Below, in pieces: positions 17,118-25,965 of a DNA stretch of 64,000 bases. The position numbers and the translations under genes were made by a program. The stretch comes from Paenibacillus sp. FSL M7-0420 (lineage in GTDB: Bacteria > Bacillota > Bacilli > Paenibacillales > Paenibacillaceae). How positions within the stretch are numbered: the first letter of the stretch is position 1; every line of letters begins with the position of its first letter. The DNA is taken from assembly GCF_038002345.1 (NCBI RefSeq), contig NZ_JBBOCJ010000001.1:2666001-2730000 (forward strand), read 5' to 3'. The notes beneath the pieces are model-generated. The model saw only the letters and a program-made list of their open reading frames with translations, ran no database searches and was not told the DNA's origin.

Positions 17118-17798
17118 GTGGGATTTACAGAAGAACATGACCAGTGGTTAAACAAGCATTTGAAACAAAGAAAGGGGGAGCGGCTTGATGCACTTAAGCG
17201 GGGGCATAGCTACGGTAACCGCTTATTTGTTGAATGTGTGTGGTGGCCACTTACCGGACATTTTCACGGACTCCATCCGGAATATGAAGTTAAGGATTGG
17301 CGCGGCAGATCCTATTTTATTGATTTACTGTGGGAGGTTGGTTCCTCGCGTATTGCATTTGAAATTATGGATTACGGATCGCATGGAACGGACCGGAGCA
17401 AATACCGGATGGACTTGAATCGCGGTCTCTTCCTGCAATCGCAGGACTATATGGTTCTTTATATCTCGCTGGATGAGATGAAAGAGAATCCGTCTTTTGT
17501 CCTTTCCACACTGCGGAATGTGCTGACTCCTTACTTGTTGGCAGGAACTGCTAATAGAAGCACAGAGAAATCCTATTCCAGAATTGAACGGGATTTGATG
17601 AGGTTAGCTATCCGTAACTATCGTGTCCTTCGTCCCGGCGATGCAGCGAGAGAGCTTGAGCTACACTACACCACAATTATTAAATACAGCCGTATGCTGG
17701 TGGATAAAGGGAAATTCCGCCCTGTAGCGAGAGGGACTTCTCCGCGAGTTACATACTACGAGTATATAGGCACCATTCAAAGCCCAGATTTGGTCTAA
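17118..17798 (+). CDS. DUF559/Vsr-like nuclease-fold protein with C-terminal winged helix
   Basis: About 226 residues, no signal peptide. Residues ~55-125 follow the DUF559/very-short-patch-repair-like fold: RSYFIDLLWE, then AFEIMDYGSH with candidate active residues Asp 69, Glu 82, Asp 85 and His 89, then an Arg-rich helix and DYMVLYISLDE. The last ~65 residues (LRPGDAARELELHYTTIIKY onward) look like a winged helix-turn-helix. So it may bind and cut DNA, or be a DNA-binding protein with a retired nuclease core. I use the GTG at 17118 because of GGGGGA at 17106-17111; the frame stays open far upstream only because array A lacks stops. Palindromic arrays flank it on both sides. I do not recognise a named family member. 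Confidence 0.6.
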   Translation: MGFTEEHDQWLNKHLKQRKGERLDALKRGHSYGNRLFVECVWWPLTGHFHGLHPEYEVKDWRGRSYFIDLLWEVGSSRIAFEIMDYGSHGTDRSKYRMDLNRGLFLQSQDYMVLYISLDEMKENPSFVLSTLRNVLTPYLLAGTANRSTEKSYSRIERDLMRLAIRNYRVLRPGDAARELELHYTTIIKYSRMLVDKGKFRPVARGTSPRVTYYEYIGTIQSPDLV

Positions 17799-17815
17799 AA
17801 AACAGCGTCACCGAA

Positions 17816-18500
17816 TGTAATCGAAAAACCGATTACAATGGGCCGGACGGGAGGCGTGGACGAAAATGTAATCGAAAAACCGATTACATTGCGCCGGATG
17901 GGTGGTGCGGACGAAAATGTAATCGAAAAACCGATTACATTGCGCCGGATGGGCGGTGCGGACGGGAATGTAATCGAAAAACCGATTACAATGGGCCGGA
18001 TGGGCGGTGCGGATGGAAATGTAATCGAAAAACCGATTACAATGGGCCGGATGGGTGGTTCGGATGGAAATGTAATCGAAAAACCGATCACATTGCGCCG
18101 GACGGGGGGCGTGGAGGGAAATATAATCGAAAAACCGATTACAGTCGGCCGGACGGGGGGCGTGGCCGAAAATGTAATCGAAAAACCGATTACAATGGGC
18201 CGGACGGGGGGCGTGGACGAAAATGTAATCGAAAAACCGATTACAGTCGGCCGGACGGGAGGCGTAGATGGAAATATAATCGAAAAACCGATTACAATCG
18301 GCCGGACGGGGGGCGTGGACGAAAATGTAATCGAAAAACCGATTACATTGCGCCGGATGGGTGGTGTGGACGGAAATGTAATCGAAAAACCGATTACATT
18401 GCGCCGGCTGGGTGGTGCGGATGGAAATGTAATCGAAAAACCGATTACAGTCGGCCGGACGGGTGGTGTGGATGGAAATGTAATCGAAAAACTGATTACA
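17816..18500. repeat. array B: 14 palindromic repeats with an exact 51-nt period
   Basis: Units start at 17816 and every 51 nt to 18479. Each contains TGTAATCG, six bases (AAAAAC), and CGATTACA, a perfect 8-bp inverted repeat, often extended to AATGTAATCG/CGATTACATT. Units 7 and 10 carry TATAATCG, unit 6 GATCACA and unit 14 CTGATTACA. The 29-nt spacers are alike (GGCCGG, ACGGG or ATGGG, GGCGTGGAC or GGTGCGGAT) and vary mainly in the first three bases: ATG, TTG, GTC or ATC. Because spacers are homologous it is not CRISPR. The array fills the gap between two converging genes. As RNA it would form 14 tandem hairpins. Confidence 0.95.
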
Positions 18501-18553
18501 TTGCGCCCGCCATCGCTCACTGCACAGGCAGCTTGTCCCCGCACCCGCCAATC

Positions 18554-19393
18554 TCACCCGCCATCCGCCGCAGGAAGAACGATCTTCCCCTCCCTATACA
18601 CCTTCCTATACTGTGAAGGCGTGTAGGAAGTAACCTTCTTGAATATCTTCGAGAAGTACAGCGGGTCGTGGTAGCCGACCGAGTAAGACAACGACTTCAC
18701 CGACAACCGCGACTCCGCCAGCAGCTCACAGGCCCGCCGGATGCGCAAGGTGGTCAGGTAGCTGGAGATGGAGGTGCCTGTCTCTTTTTTGAACAGCCGG
18801 AACAGGTAACTGCGCTCAATCGACACATATTCCACCACATCCAGCACCGACAAGGAAGACTTCCAATAGTTACTCTCGATATAGGCCTTCGCTGACCCTA
18901 CATAGTCCTTCTTGAGACTGGCCTGCTCACTCGGATAATACTCCATGTAATACGACAGCAGCAGATGAAGCGCCGCATCCGAGCGCTCCCGTGCATACGG
19001 CTCCTGTTGATATCCCTTGACCTCATCGTACATAGCTCTGAAATCCTGCGGGGCAGCCGTTACAACGGGCTGGTCCGGTGAGATATGAATCATGGCAAGC
19101 AAGCGCAGAGCCTCTGCCCCGCTGAACTCGATCCAGCAATACGCCCACGGGTCCTGCGGATCAGGATAATAATACACCTCCGTCTGCGGAAAAATCATGA
19201 AGCTCTCGCCCGTCTCCACAGGGTGTACCGTCTGGCCGGTCTTCAAGTAGCCCCTGCCGCTTACGATATAATGCAGCGCATATACATCCCGGACGCCGGG
19301 TCCCCATCTGTGCAGATTGGGGGGCTTATATCCGTTTCCTTTTACCATTGGACCCTCATTGAGTCCGTATTCCCTAGAGTTCATAGTCGGCAC
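18554..19393 (-). CDS. AraC-family regulator with cupin-type sugar-sensing domain
   Basis: 279 residues. The N-terminal ~140 residues resemble the AraC ligand-binding cupin (DVYALHYIVSGRGYL, VETGESFMIFPQTE, YCWIEFSG). The C-terminal ~100 residues are two helix-turn-helix motifs (SVLDVVEYVSIERSYLFRLF and LSYSVGYHDPLYFSKIFKK). It has no receiver domain, so it should respond to an intracellular small molecule. It diverges from the LplB-type importer operon at 19890 and is the obvious candidate regulator for it, alongside the two-component system at the operon's end. Its stop lies 54 nt from array B. Confidence 0.9.
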   Translation of the reverse strand: MPTMNSREYGLNEGPMVKGNGYKPPNLHRWGPGVRDVYALHYIVSGRGYLKTGQTVHPVETGESFMIFPQTEVYYYPDPQDPWAYCWIEFSGAEALRLLAMIHISPDQPVVTAAPQDFRAMYDEVKGYQQEPYARERSDAALHLLLSYYMEYYPSEQASLKKDYVGSAKAYIESNYWKSSLSVLDVVEYVSIERSYLFRLFKKETGTSISSYLTTLRIRRACELLAESRLSVKSLSYSVGYHDPLYFSKIFKKVTSYTPSQYRKVYREGKIVLPAADGG

Positions 19394-19589
19394 CTGTACC
19401 CTTTAAAATGATAATACTACTATTATAAGCTGAATATCAGCCACTGGCTCTATGCCCAGTCGTCACTATAGTGAATATTTGGACTTCCTGCATAATACCC
19501 CAACAGGCTGTCAGAATTAACTGGATTTTATAGGCGTTTATGCAACTATATAGATTGAACTTGATAACTCAAGTTAAAGGAAAAGGGAC
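19394..19589. other. divergent upstream region of the AraC gene and importer operon, left part
   Basis: The whole gap to 19889 is 496 nt. In this part I see only AT-rich stretches (an ATTATA at 19422-19427 could be a leftward -10) and no convincing -35 box or gene. A short frame from 19772 overlaps the next gene and lacks a ribosome binding site. Confidence 0.4.
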
Positions 19590-19739
19590 GGAGGGGAATT
19601 TTGGAACTGTAGGAGCGGTAGCGTCCGCCTTTGTATTTGGATTTCTACCGCGAGGAGCGGTTTCAATCAGGAAATCCTAATACAACAGCGGCCGGAAGTC
19701 CAAAACTTCTCTGGAGTCGCGGCTAATCCCAAAACATAA
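19590..19739 (+). repeat. structured intergenic element, copy 2
   Basis: It starts GAGGGGAATTTTGGAACTG, like copy 1. The hairpin GCGG/CCGC recurs, and the 15-bp stem is 19631-19645 (TTGTATTTGGATTTC) with 19671-19685 (GAAATCCTAATACAA), one mismatch. Compared with copy 1, CACC/GGTG has become TATT/AATA, so both strands changed together. CCGC/GCGG encloses GAGGA in the loop, and a further hairpin GAAGT/ACTTC follows near 19695. It ends before a tail ATTAGTTCAATTTA that is also found at 32389. It lies in the leader of the importer operon. Confidence 0.78.
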
Positions 19740-19889
19740 AAATAATTAGTTCAATTTATATAATAATGTAGATGGAGCCAGTTAAGTATGTCTTAGCCGT
19801 ATTCAAAAATGACAACGCTTTCTTAAGAATGTTGGCTTACGCCGTCCCGGAGCTTGCAGGTAAACTAAAGGTACGAGGGAGGAGCGCAT

Positions 19890-20873
19890 ATGGAATTGGA
19901 AACACAGCCAAAAAGTCCCGGAACCGGCGGCGGCCGGCGGTCGTTTTTATGGAAGCGGTTTAAAAAACAGAAAGTACTGCATTTGTTCGTCGGGCTAGGC
20001 ATGATCTATCTGCTGATCTTCGCGTATACTCCGATGTTCGGCATTCTGATGGCGTTCAAGGATTACAGCATCTCCGGCGGCATCAAAGGAATCTTCACCA
20101 GCGATTGGGTCGGGTTGAGGTATTTCGATGAATTTGTCCATGACTATCAATTCGGCAAGCTGGTCCGCAACACGCTGGTCCTCAGTCTGCTGAAGGTCAT
20201 CTTCGCCTTCCCGGCGCCGATCCTGCTGGCAATCATGCTGAATGAAGTGAAGCACATGGCCTTCAAGCGGTTTGTGCAGACGATCAGCTATCTGCCGCAT
20301 TTTATCTCCTGGGTGGTCGTGGTTGGCGTATCCTATGCCTTCCTGTCCGCCGATGTCGGTGTGGTCAATAAGGCGCTGATGGCGATGGGCTTCACGGATG
20401 AGCCGCTGGCCTTCCTGACCAGTCCGAATTACTTTTGGGGGCTGGCGGTAGGGAGTGCGGTGTGGAAGGAGATGGGCTGGTGGACGATTATTTTTCTGGC
20501 AGCGATCTCGGGGATCAGTCCTTCCCTGTATGAGGCTGCTGAGATTGACGGTGCTGGAAGGCTGGCGCGAATCCGTTATATCACCCTGCCGGGGATGAAG
20601 GGAACCATCGTTGTTGTACTGGTGCTGACCATCGGAAGTATTCTCGGCGGCGGACTGGTAGGCTCCAACTTCGAGCAGGCCTACCTGCTCGGCAACAGTA
20701 TCAATAATCCAACCTCTGAGATTGTCCAGACCTACGCATTCAGGGTGGGGTTAAGCGACGGGCGGTTCTCCTATGCAGCGGCGATCGATTTAATTCAATC
20801 GGTAATTTCGGTAGCGCTGATATTCTCCAGTAACTATATCGCCAAGCGGGTGTCAGGCTCAAGTCTGTTTTAG
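19890..20873 (+). CDS. lplB: LplB-type oligosaccharide ABC permease
   Basis: 327 residues. A cytoplasmic basic start (GGGRRSFLWKRFKKQ) is followed by six hydrophobic segments. The EAA loop typical of importer permeases is present (YEAAEIDGAGRLARIRYITLPGM). The LplB family carries complex oligosaccharides such as aldouronates and other cell-wall or plant-derived fragments. GGGAGGA at 19877-19883 supports the ATG. Permease B, permease C and binding protein follow in the standard order. No ATPase is encoded here, as usual for this family, which borrows a shared MsmX-type ATPase. Confidence 0.9.
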   Translation: MELETQPKSPGTGGGRRSFLWKRFKKQKVLHLFVGLGMIYLLIFAYTPMFGILMAFKDYSISGGIKGIFTSDWVGLRYFDEFVHDYQFGKLVRNTLVLSLLKVIFAFPAPILLAIMLNEVKHMAFKRFVQTISYLPHFISWVVVVGVSYAFLSADVGVVNKALMAMGFTDEPLAFLTSPNYFWGLAVGSAVWKEMGWWTIIFLAAISGISPSLYEAAEIDGAGRLARIRYITLPGMKGTIVVVLVLTIGSILGGGLVGSNFEQAYLLGNSINNPTSEIVQTYAFRVGLSDGRFSYAAAIDLIQSVISVALIFSSNYIAKRVSGSSLF

Positions 20874-20890
20874 AGAAAGGAGGGAAGGCT

Positions 20891-21772
20891 ATGCTGAAGA
20901 GTCAGCGGCAGAAGGATTTTGTTTTTGACAGCGTGATCTATGTGGTATTGTTCATTATTATGCTTACGATGCTGTATCCGTTCTATTATGTGTTAATTGC
21001 CTCCTTCAATAAAGGCTCGGACTCGCTGCTGGGCGGTGTGTATCTGTGGCCCCGGAATTTTACCCTGGAGAATTACCGGGTGTTCATGGATGATCCCAAG
21101 TGGGTGAAGGCGTTCCTGGTCTCCGTACTGCGGACAGTGTCCGGCACCTTGCTCGGACTGCTGCTCACCAGCATCGTCGCTTACGGTCTATCCCATCGTG
21201 ATCTGTTATTCAGCAAGGTCTATTTCACAGTGATCGTATTCGCTATGTACTTCTCCGGCGGACTGATCCCTTATTATGTAGTCCTGCGTTCACTAGGCTT
21301 GTTAAATTCCTTTGCGGTGTATATCATCCCGTCCATGCTCAGCACGTTCTTCCTGCTCATTGCGATCTCATTCTTCCGTGAAATTCCCGCTGAGCTAAAA
21401 GAATCTGCGCATATAGACGGGGCCGGTGAGCTTACGATATTCTTCCGCATCATCCTGCCGGTCTCAACGCCGGTGCTGGCGACTATGGCCTTGTTCATGG
21501 GGGTGGGGCAATGGAATTCCTGGCTGGATTCGGCTTATTTCGTCCAGTCCGAGGAGCTGCGTACGCTGGCCTTCCGCATGATGGAGGTCATCAACAAGAG
21601 CAACTCTCCGATGGATTCGCTGGCGGTAGCCAACAGTGCCTCGGCGGGTGTGACCAGCTTCTCCTTACAGGTCACTTCAATGGTCGTTTCCATTGTTCCC
21701 ATTATCTGTGTGTACCCGTTCCTGCAGAAGTATTTTGTTCATGGCATCATGCTGGGTTCGGTAAAAGGCTAG
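20891..21772 (+). CDS. lplC: LplC/YtcP-type oligosaccharide ABC permease
   Basis: 293 residues, MalG-like. It has six membrane segments with the N-terminal YPFYYVLIASFNKG stretch after the first helix and the EAA loop (LKESAHIDGAGELTIFFRIILPVS). It ends in HGIMLGSVKG, a typical LplC/YtcP C-terminus. It begins 17 nt after the partner permease behind GAAAGGAGGG. It forms the heterodimeric channel with the upstream product. Confidence 0.9.
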   Translation: MLKSQRQKDFVFDSVIYVVLFIIMLTMLYPFYYVLIASFNKGSDSLLGGVYLWPRNFTLENYRVFMDDPKWVKAFLVSVLRTVSGTLLGLLLTSIVAYGLSHRDLLFSKVYFTVIVFAMYFSGGLIPYYVVLRSLGLLNSFAVYIIPSMLSTFFLLIAISFFREIPAELKESAHIDGAGELTIFFRIILPVSTPVLATMALFMGVGQWNSWLDSAYFVQSEELRTLAFRMMEVINKSNSPMDSLAVANSASAGVTSFSLQVTSMVVSIVPIICVYPFLQKYFVHGIMLGSVKG

Positions 21773-21841
21773 GCCAGTGCTTCAGTGTTCAAATGTTCCA
21801 TTGCTCATACAGCTCATTAATTCAATCATGGAGGGATTAGC

Positions 21842-23419
21842 TTGAACAAAAGCAGAAGCTTCAAGATCGTCGCAGCCGCACTCTCAATGGCCGTAGTGTT
21901 ATCCGCCTGTGGCGGTAACGGGGGAAATACCGCCCAGCCCGCCCCGTCCGGCAGCCCGGACGCCGCAGCAGGCGGGAATGCACCGGCCAAGCCCGGACAG
22001 GTGAAGGAGTTAAGCCTCTTCATCGATGCGTCGTGGTACCCGGTTACGGAATGGAAGGGCCCGGTCGCCGACATGATTACCGAGAAGACGGGAGTGAAGC
22101 TGAAGGTTACGGTCGCTACCGATGATAAGCAGCTTCCGCTGATGATTGCCTCCGGTGACCTGCCGGACCTGGTGTTCACCTCTTCCAACATAGACCGGTT
22201 ATCCGACTCGAAGCTGTCATATTCCTGGAATGAGCTGATTGAGAAATATGCGCCGGATTTCAAGATTGACAAGACCCGGATTGCTATTCATACCATGGAT
22301 GACGGCAAGTTCTATACCGTGCGGAATTCCTTTGCTACCCAGGAGGAGATGGCGAATAGTAAATATTCGTTAGGCAGCGACGGCAACCCGGGCATCGCGG
22401 TACGGGAGGATATTCTGAAGGAGCTGGGGAATCCGCCGATCAAGACCCTGGATGATTTCGTCAAGGTGCTGGGCATGGTCAAGGAGAAATATCCCGAGAT
22501 GGTCCCGCTGATCATGGACAAGGACTGGATCGAACAGTATTTCCTGGCCCAGTTCGGTACGGAGACCCTGCTCGACGGCTGGTATGAGCAGGACGGCAAG
22601 GTGGAATATGCGATCAGGCAGCCTAAGATGCTGGACTTCTTCAAGTTCATGAATAGCCTGTACCGCAACGGATATATCCTGGCTGAGAATTTCGCACTGG
22701 CCAATGACCAGATTGATGATCAATATGCTACGGGCGGCAAAGCCTTCGCCCATAGCCACACCGTCTCCACCGCAGATACCGATAACATCAAGATCAAGAG
22801 CAATCAGGGGAACTTCTCCTTCAAGATGCTGCCAAGCGTATTGTCGAAGGATGCCAAGGTAGTCAGCTCAGGACTCGGCTTCTCCGGAACCTTCATCACC
22901 AAGAAGAATAAGGACCCGGAGGCCTCCATCAAATTCATGCAATATCTGGCCAGCGACGAGGGCAAGAAGCTGACGATGTTCGGGGTAGAGGGCGTGCACT
23001 GGACCTGGAATGAAGAAGGCCACCCCGATTTCAAATACAATCCGTCCGATGCCGATTTCGTGAACAGCAACGGGATTAAGTGGTGGTATCTGTATAACGA
23101 TGGAGTTACGGAGGGCATGCTGTCCTATGTTCCTGAGCTGCAGAAGACCCAGGCACTGATGGAGCTGAAGTCCGTCAGAGTCTATAAGCCGGAGATCGGC
23201 CTGATCCAGACTCAGCCGGATTCACAGGAGAAGACCATTAAGACCAAGATTGATGAGATGGTCAAGAATGAGAAGGTCAAAATCTATCTGGCTGAGTCGG
23301 AGGAAGCCGCAGTAGCAGCCTATGAGAATATGCTGAAGAACGCAGAGAACATCGGCCTGCAGAAGCTGACCGATTGGGCGAATGCGACCTATCAGAAGAA
23401 GAAAGAACTGTTCAAGTAA
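21842..23419 (+). CDS. lplA: LplA-type extracellular solute-binding lipoprotein
   Basis: 525 residues. The TTG start follows GGAGGG. The signal ends in lipobox VLSAC (Cys 23), then a Gly/Asn/Pro/Ala-rich tether and a large type 1 solute-binding fold (ELSLFIDASWYPVTEWKGPV, ASGDLPDLVFTS). The size, near 500 residues, is normal for the LplA/YtcQ group, which binds larger oligosaccharides than the maltose-type proteins. It is the last transport gene, and a hairpin terminator separates it from the sensor kinase. The ligand is unknown; hemicellulose or pectin fragments fit the locus. Confidence 0.9.
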   Translation: MNKSRSFKIVAAALSMAVVLSACGGNGGNTAQPAPSGSPDAAAGGNAPAKPGQVKELSLFIDASWYPVTEWKGPVADMITEKTGVKLKVTVATDDKQLPLMIASGDLPDLVFTSSNIDRLSDSKLSYSWNELIEKYAPDFKIDKTRIAIHTMDDGKFYTVRNSFATQEEMANSKYSLGSDGNPGIAVREDILKELGNPPIKTLDDFVKVLGMVKEKYPEMVPLIMDKDWIEQYFLAQFGTETLLDGWYEQDGKVEYAIRQPKMLDFFKFMNSLYRNGYILAENFALANDQIDDQYATGGKAFAHSHTVSTADTDNIKIKSNQGNFSFKMLPSVLSKDAKVVSSGLGFSGTFITKKNKDPEASIKFMQYLASDEGKKLTMFGVEGVHWTWNEEGHPDFKYNPSDADFVNSNGIKWWYLYNDGVTEGMLSYVPELQKTQALMELKSVRVYKPEIGLIQTQPDSQEKTIKTKIDEMVKNEKVKIYLAESEEAAVAAYENMLKNAENIGLQKLTDWANATYQKKKELFK

Positions 23420-23430
23420 GCGAATTCCTG

Positions 23431-23460
23431 CCGGTAGAGACCTGTCTCTACCGGGTTTTA
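23431..23460 (+). terminator. terminator/attenuator between importer and two-component genes
   Basis: CCGGTAGAGA (23431-23440) pairs perfectly with TCTCTACCGG (23445-23454) across a CCTG loop, then GTTTTA. Partial readthrough would keep kinase and regulator levels below those of the binding protein. Confidence 0.75.
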
Positions 23461-23515
23461 CATGTTCATGGTAGGATTAGAGAACACAAGTCGGGCACCG
23501 GAGGGACAGACTGCC

Positions 23516-25261
23516 GTGAGCATTGTACGCAAGATGATAGTAGGGTATATCTTTCTGATTTTTATTCCTGTAGTTACGTTTGGCTACTATTATTATAGTA
23601 AGATCTATGACAGTGTAAGCAGCCAGTTTGTGGAGAGCCGTCAAAAGATACTGGAGCAGGCCTATGCCAATATGAAGGCGGATCTGGCTCGGATTGATTC
23701 CACCCAGCGTATGCTGCAGTACAACCCGTATGTCACCGACTATCTGGACGGCAGCTATGAGACGGACTCAGAGAGCATATATGCCTATAACCGTTATATC
23801 AATCCGGTGATTCTGCAATCGCTTAATATCAGTCCTGAGATCGACACGTTCAGAATCTATATAACCAAGCAGGGCGTGCTGCCCATTACTGACCGGCTGC
23901 TCGAACTATCGGCGCTGGATGAACAGGGTGCCGAGGCTACCCGTATACTCCGGCCGGGCCAGGGCAAGTGGATCATTCCCGATCCTGAAGTGGAAGCGCC
24001 CCCGCTGGTATTCTACCAGAAAATATATAATAATGACTTTACCGAGATTGTGGGATTGCTGGAGCTGCGGGTCGGCAGTGAGCTGATCCGCAAGTTCTAC
24101 CGGGCAACAGGCGGAGGGGATTGGACCGCGCTGCTTCTGCCGGCAGAGGGTGAGCCGCTGGAGCGGGAAGGCATTCCCGCAGCGGTGGACGATGCCACCT
24201 GGAGCAGACTGGCTTCGGGAGAAGCACAGACCTATTTCATTAACCGGGAGGTCATTGTTAATCAGCTATATATGAAGGAACTGGGCGTACGTGTCGCGGT
24301 AATCGGCAAGGTATCCGAGGTGTTCCGCTCGATCAGGAGCCAGGAGCTGGTGATGATTACGACATTCGCGGTGCTGCTTGCGTTATTGTCGTTCGCCTAT
24401 TACACACTTGCATCAACGATTACGAAGCGCGTACTCCGGCTCGCCAGGCATATGCGCAATCTGAACGATGACAACCTGAAGCAGTCGGTCAGCAAGGAAG
24501 ATAAGCCGGGCCGCAGGGATGAGATCAGCTTCCTGACCGAGACCTACAATTCGATGCTCCTGCGCATGGATGAGCTGATCAACAATGTCCACCGGGCCGA
24601 GCTGCGCAATAAGGAAGCCGCTTACAAGGTGCTCCAGGCCCAGATCAAGCCGCATTTTCTCTATAATACGCTGGAGACCATCCGCATGCTGGCCGAATCG
24701 AACAACGACAAGGAAGTGGCGGAGATCTCTTACTGGTTCGGCAAGCTGATGCGCTACAGCCTGTCCGCCCAGGACGATCATACCGTTCTCTCCCAAGAGC
24801 TTGAGACCGTAGTTTTCTACCTCAATATTCACAAAATGCGGCTGCAAAAAAGACTTACCTATGAGGTCGATATCGCTGTGGCTGCCGAGAACCTGATCTG
24901 TCCAAGATTCATCCTCCAGCCGCTGGTCGAGAATAGTATTATTCACGGAGTTGCCGTGACACTGCGGCCGGTCCATATCCTGATTCAGGCGAAGGAGACG
25001 GCGGATGAGATTCGAATCAGCGTGTCGGACAGCGGCATTGGCATTCCTGAGAACCAAGTGCGGCTTATTCGCGCCCGGTTATCCCGCGCAGAAGAGGTGA
25101 GGACTCAGGAGGAGGCGGAGGGAGGCGTGGGGCTGTATAATGTCAGCGAACGGATTAAATCATTCTATGGCGGGACTTCACGGCTGGATCTTGAGAGTGA
25201 AGAGGGCAAGGGGACCTGCCTGACCATCATCCTATCGAAAGGGGCGGCAGAGCAAGCATGA
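23516..25261 (+). CDS. YesM-type sensor histidine kinase
   Basis: About 581 residues. First membrane helix at ~8-28 (GYIFLIFIPVVTFGYYYYS), an extracellular sensor region to ~275, second helix (VMITTFAVLLALLSFAYYTL), HAMP, and the kinase core with His in QAQIKPHFLYNTLETI and boxes PLVENSIIHG, VSDSGIGIP and GGVGLYNVSERI. The GTG at 23516 is spaced correctly from GGAGGG at 23500-23505; an ATG at 23462 lies on the terminator and has no site. Its stop overlaps the regulator start (ATGA). It probably senses the substrate of the importer just upstream. Confidence 0.9.
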   Translation: MSIVRKMIVGYIFLIFIPVVTFGYYYYSKIYDSVSSQFVESRQKILEQAYANMKADLARIDSTQRMLQYNPYVTDYLDGSYETDSESIYAYNRYINPVILQSLNISPEIDTFRIYITKQGVLPITDRLLELSALDEQGAEATRILRPGQGKWIIPDPEVEAPPLVFYQKIYNNDFTEIVGLLELRVGSELIRKFYRATGGGDWTALLLPAEGEPLEREGIPAAVDDATWSRLASGEAQTYFINREVIVNQLYMKELGVRVAVIGKVSEVFRSIRSQELVMITTFAVLLALLSFAYYTLASTITKRVLRLARHMRNLNDDNLKQSVSKEDKPGRRDEISFLTETYNSMLLRMDELINNVHRAELRNKEAAYKVLQAQIKPHFLYNTLETIRMLAESNNDKEVAEISYWFGKLMRYSLSAQDDHTVLSQELETVVFYLNIHKMRLQKRLTYEVDIAVAAENLICPRFILQPLVENSIIHGVAVTLRPVHILIQAKETADEIRISVSDSGIGIPENQVRLIRARLSRAEEVRTQEEAEGGVGLYNVSERIKSFYGGTSRLDLESEEGKGTCLTIILSKGAAEQA

Positions 25262-25965
25262 GAATTCTGATCGTAGACGATGAGCCGATTATCCTTGGAG
25301 GGCTGGTGAAGGTGATTGGCGGAGCCGCGCCGGTCGGAGCCGAGATCCGCGAGGCCGGCGACGCCTTCGAGGCGCTTCAGATTATGAAGGAATACATGCC
25401 GGATGTGACGGTAACCGATCTGCATATGCCGGAGAAAAACGGGTTCGAGATGATGGAGGAGGCGAAGGAGAACGGTTTATGTGAGCGCTTCATTATTCTT
25501 ACCGGACATGATGACTTCGAATATGCCCGCCGGGCGCTCCGCTACGGGGTAGTGGACTACCTGCTGAAGCCGGTGGATAAGGAGGAGGTAGCCCGGCTGC
25601 TGAGTCTGGTGAACCGGAATCTTCCCTCCCTGGACAGTACGGACTGTCCGCCTCATGCCAAACGGATTCTTGCCTATACCCGGCTGAATTACATGAATGA
25701 CCTGTCCCTGGATCATCTGGCTGAGCTGATGCATCTTCATCCGAATTACATTAGCAGCCTGTTCAAGAAGGTCACCGGCGATACGTTCGTCAATTACCTG
25801 AATACCACCCGGATCAAGGAAGCGCAGAAGCTGCTAAGCCTCCACCGGGATCTGCCGGTAGGTGAGATCGGACGCCGGGTCGGGTATGAGAACAAGCATT
25901 ACTTCAACAAAGTGTTCAAAAAATACACCGGCAGCACCCCGGGCTCTTACCGTGACAATCACTAA
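25258..25965 (+). CDS. short response regulator, receiver plus AraC helix-turn-helix
   Basis: 235 residues. The receiver domain (1-120) has the DDE acidic pocket (ILIVDDEP), phospho-acceptor Asp 54 (VTVTDLHMP) and Lys in DYLLKPV. The AraC-type DNA-binding domain follows almost at once (LSLDHLAELMHLHPNYISSLF, VGYENKHYFNKVFKK). It lacks the ~250-residue middle region of ordinary YesN regulators, such as the one at 2069. It overlaps the kinase stop by 4 nt. It likely controls the importer operon at 19890. Confidence 0.9.
   Translation: MRILIVDDEPIILGGLVKVIGGAAPVGAEIREAGDAFEALQIMKEYMPDVTVTDLHMPEKNGFEMMEEAKENGLCERFIILTGHDDFEYARRALRYGVVDYLLKPVDKEEVARLLSLVNRNLPSLDSTDCPPHAKRILAYTRLNYMNDLSLDHLAELMHLHPNYISSLFKKVTGDTFVNYLNTTRIKEAQKLLSLHRDLPVGEIGRRVGYENKHYFNKVFKKYTGSTPGSYRDNH

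Noticed and set aside
17816..18500. CRISPR array
   Set aside because: Spacers are homologous to each other, the period is strictly 51 nt, the repeat is a short palindrome and no cas genes are near.
17795..18626. Long open frames on both strands across array B (about 249-262 codons)
   Set aside because: The 51-nt period is a multiple of three, so every frame repeats without stops. The products are 17-residue repeats with no ribosome binding site; they are by-products of the array.
19772..19963. 63-codon frame before the importer permease
   Set aside because: It lacks a ribosome binding site and overlaps the permease start in another frame. A leader peptide cannot be excluded but is unsupported.
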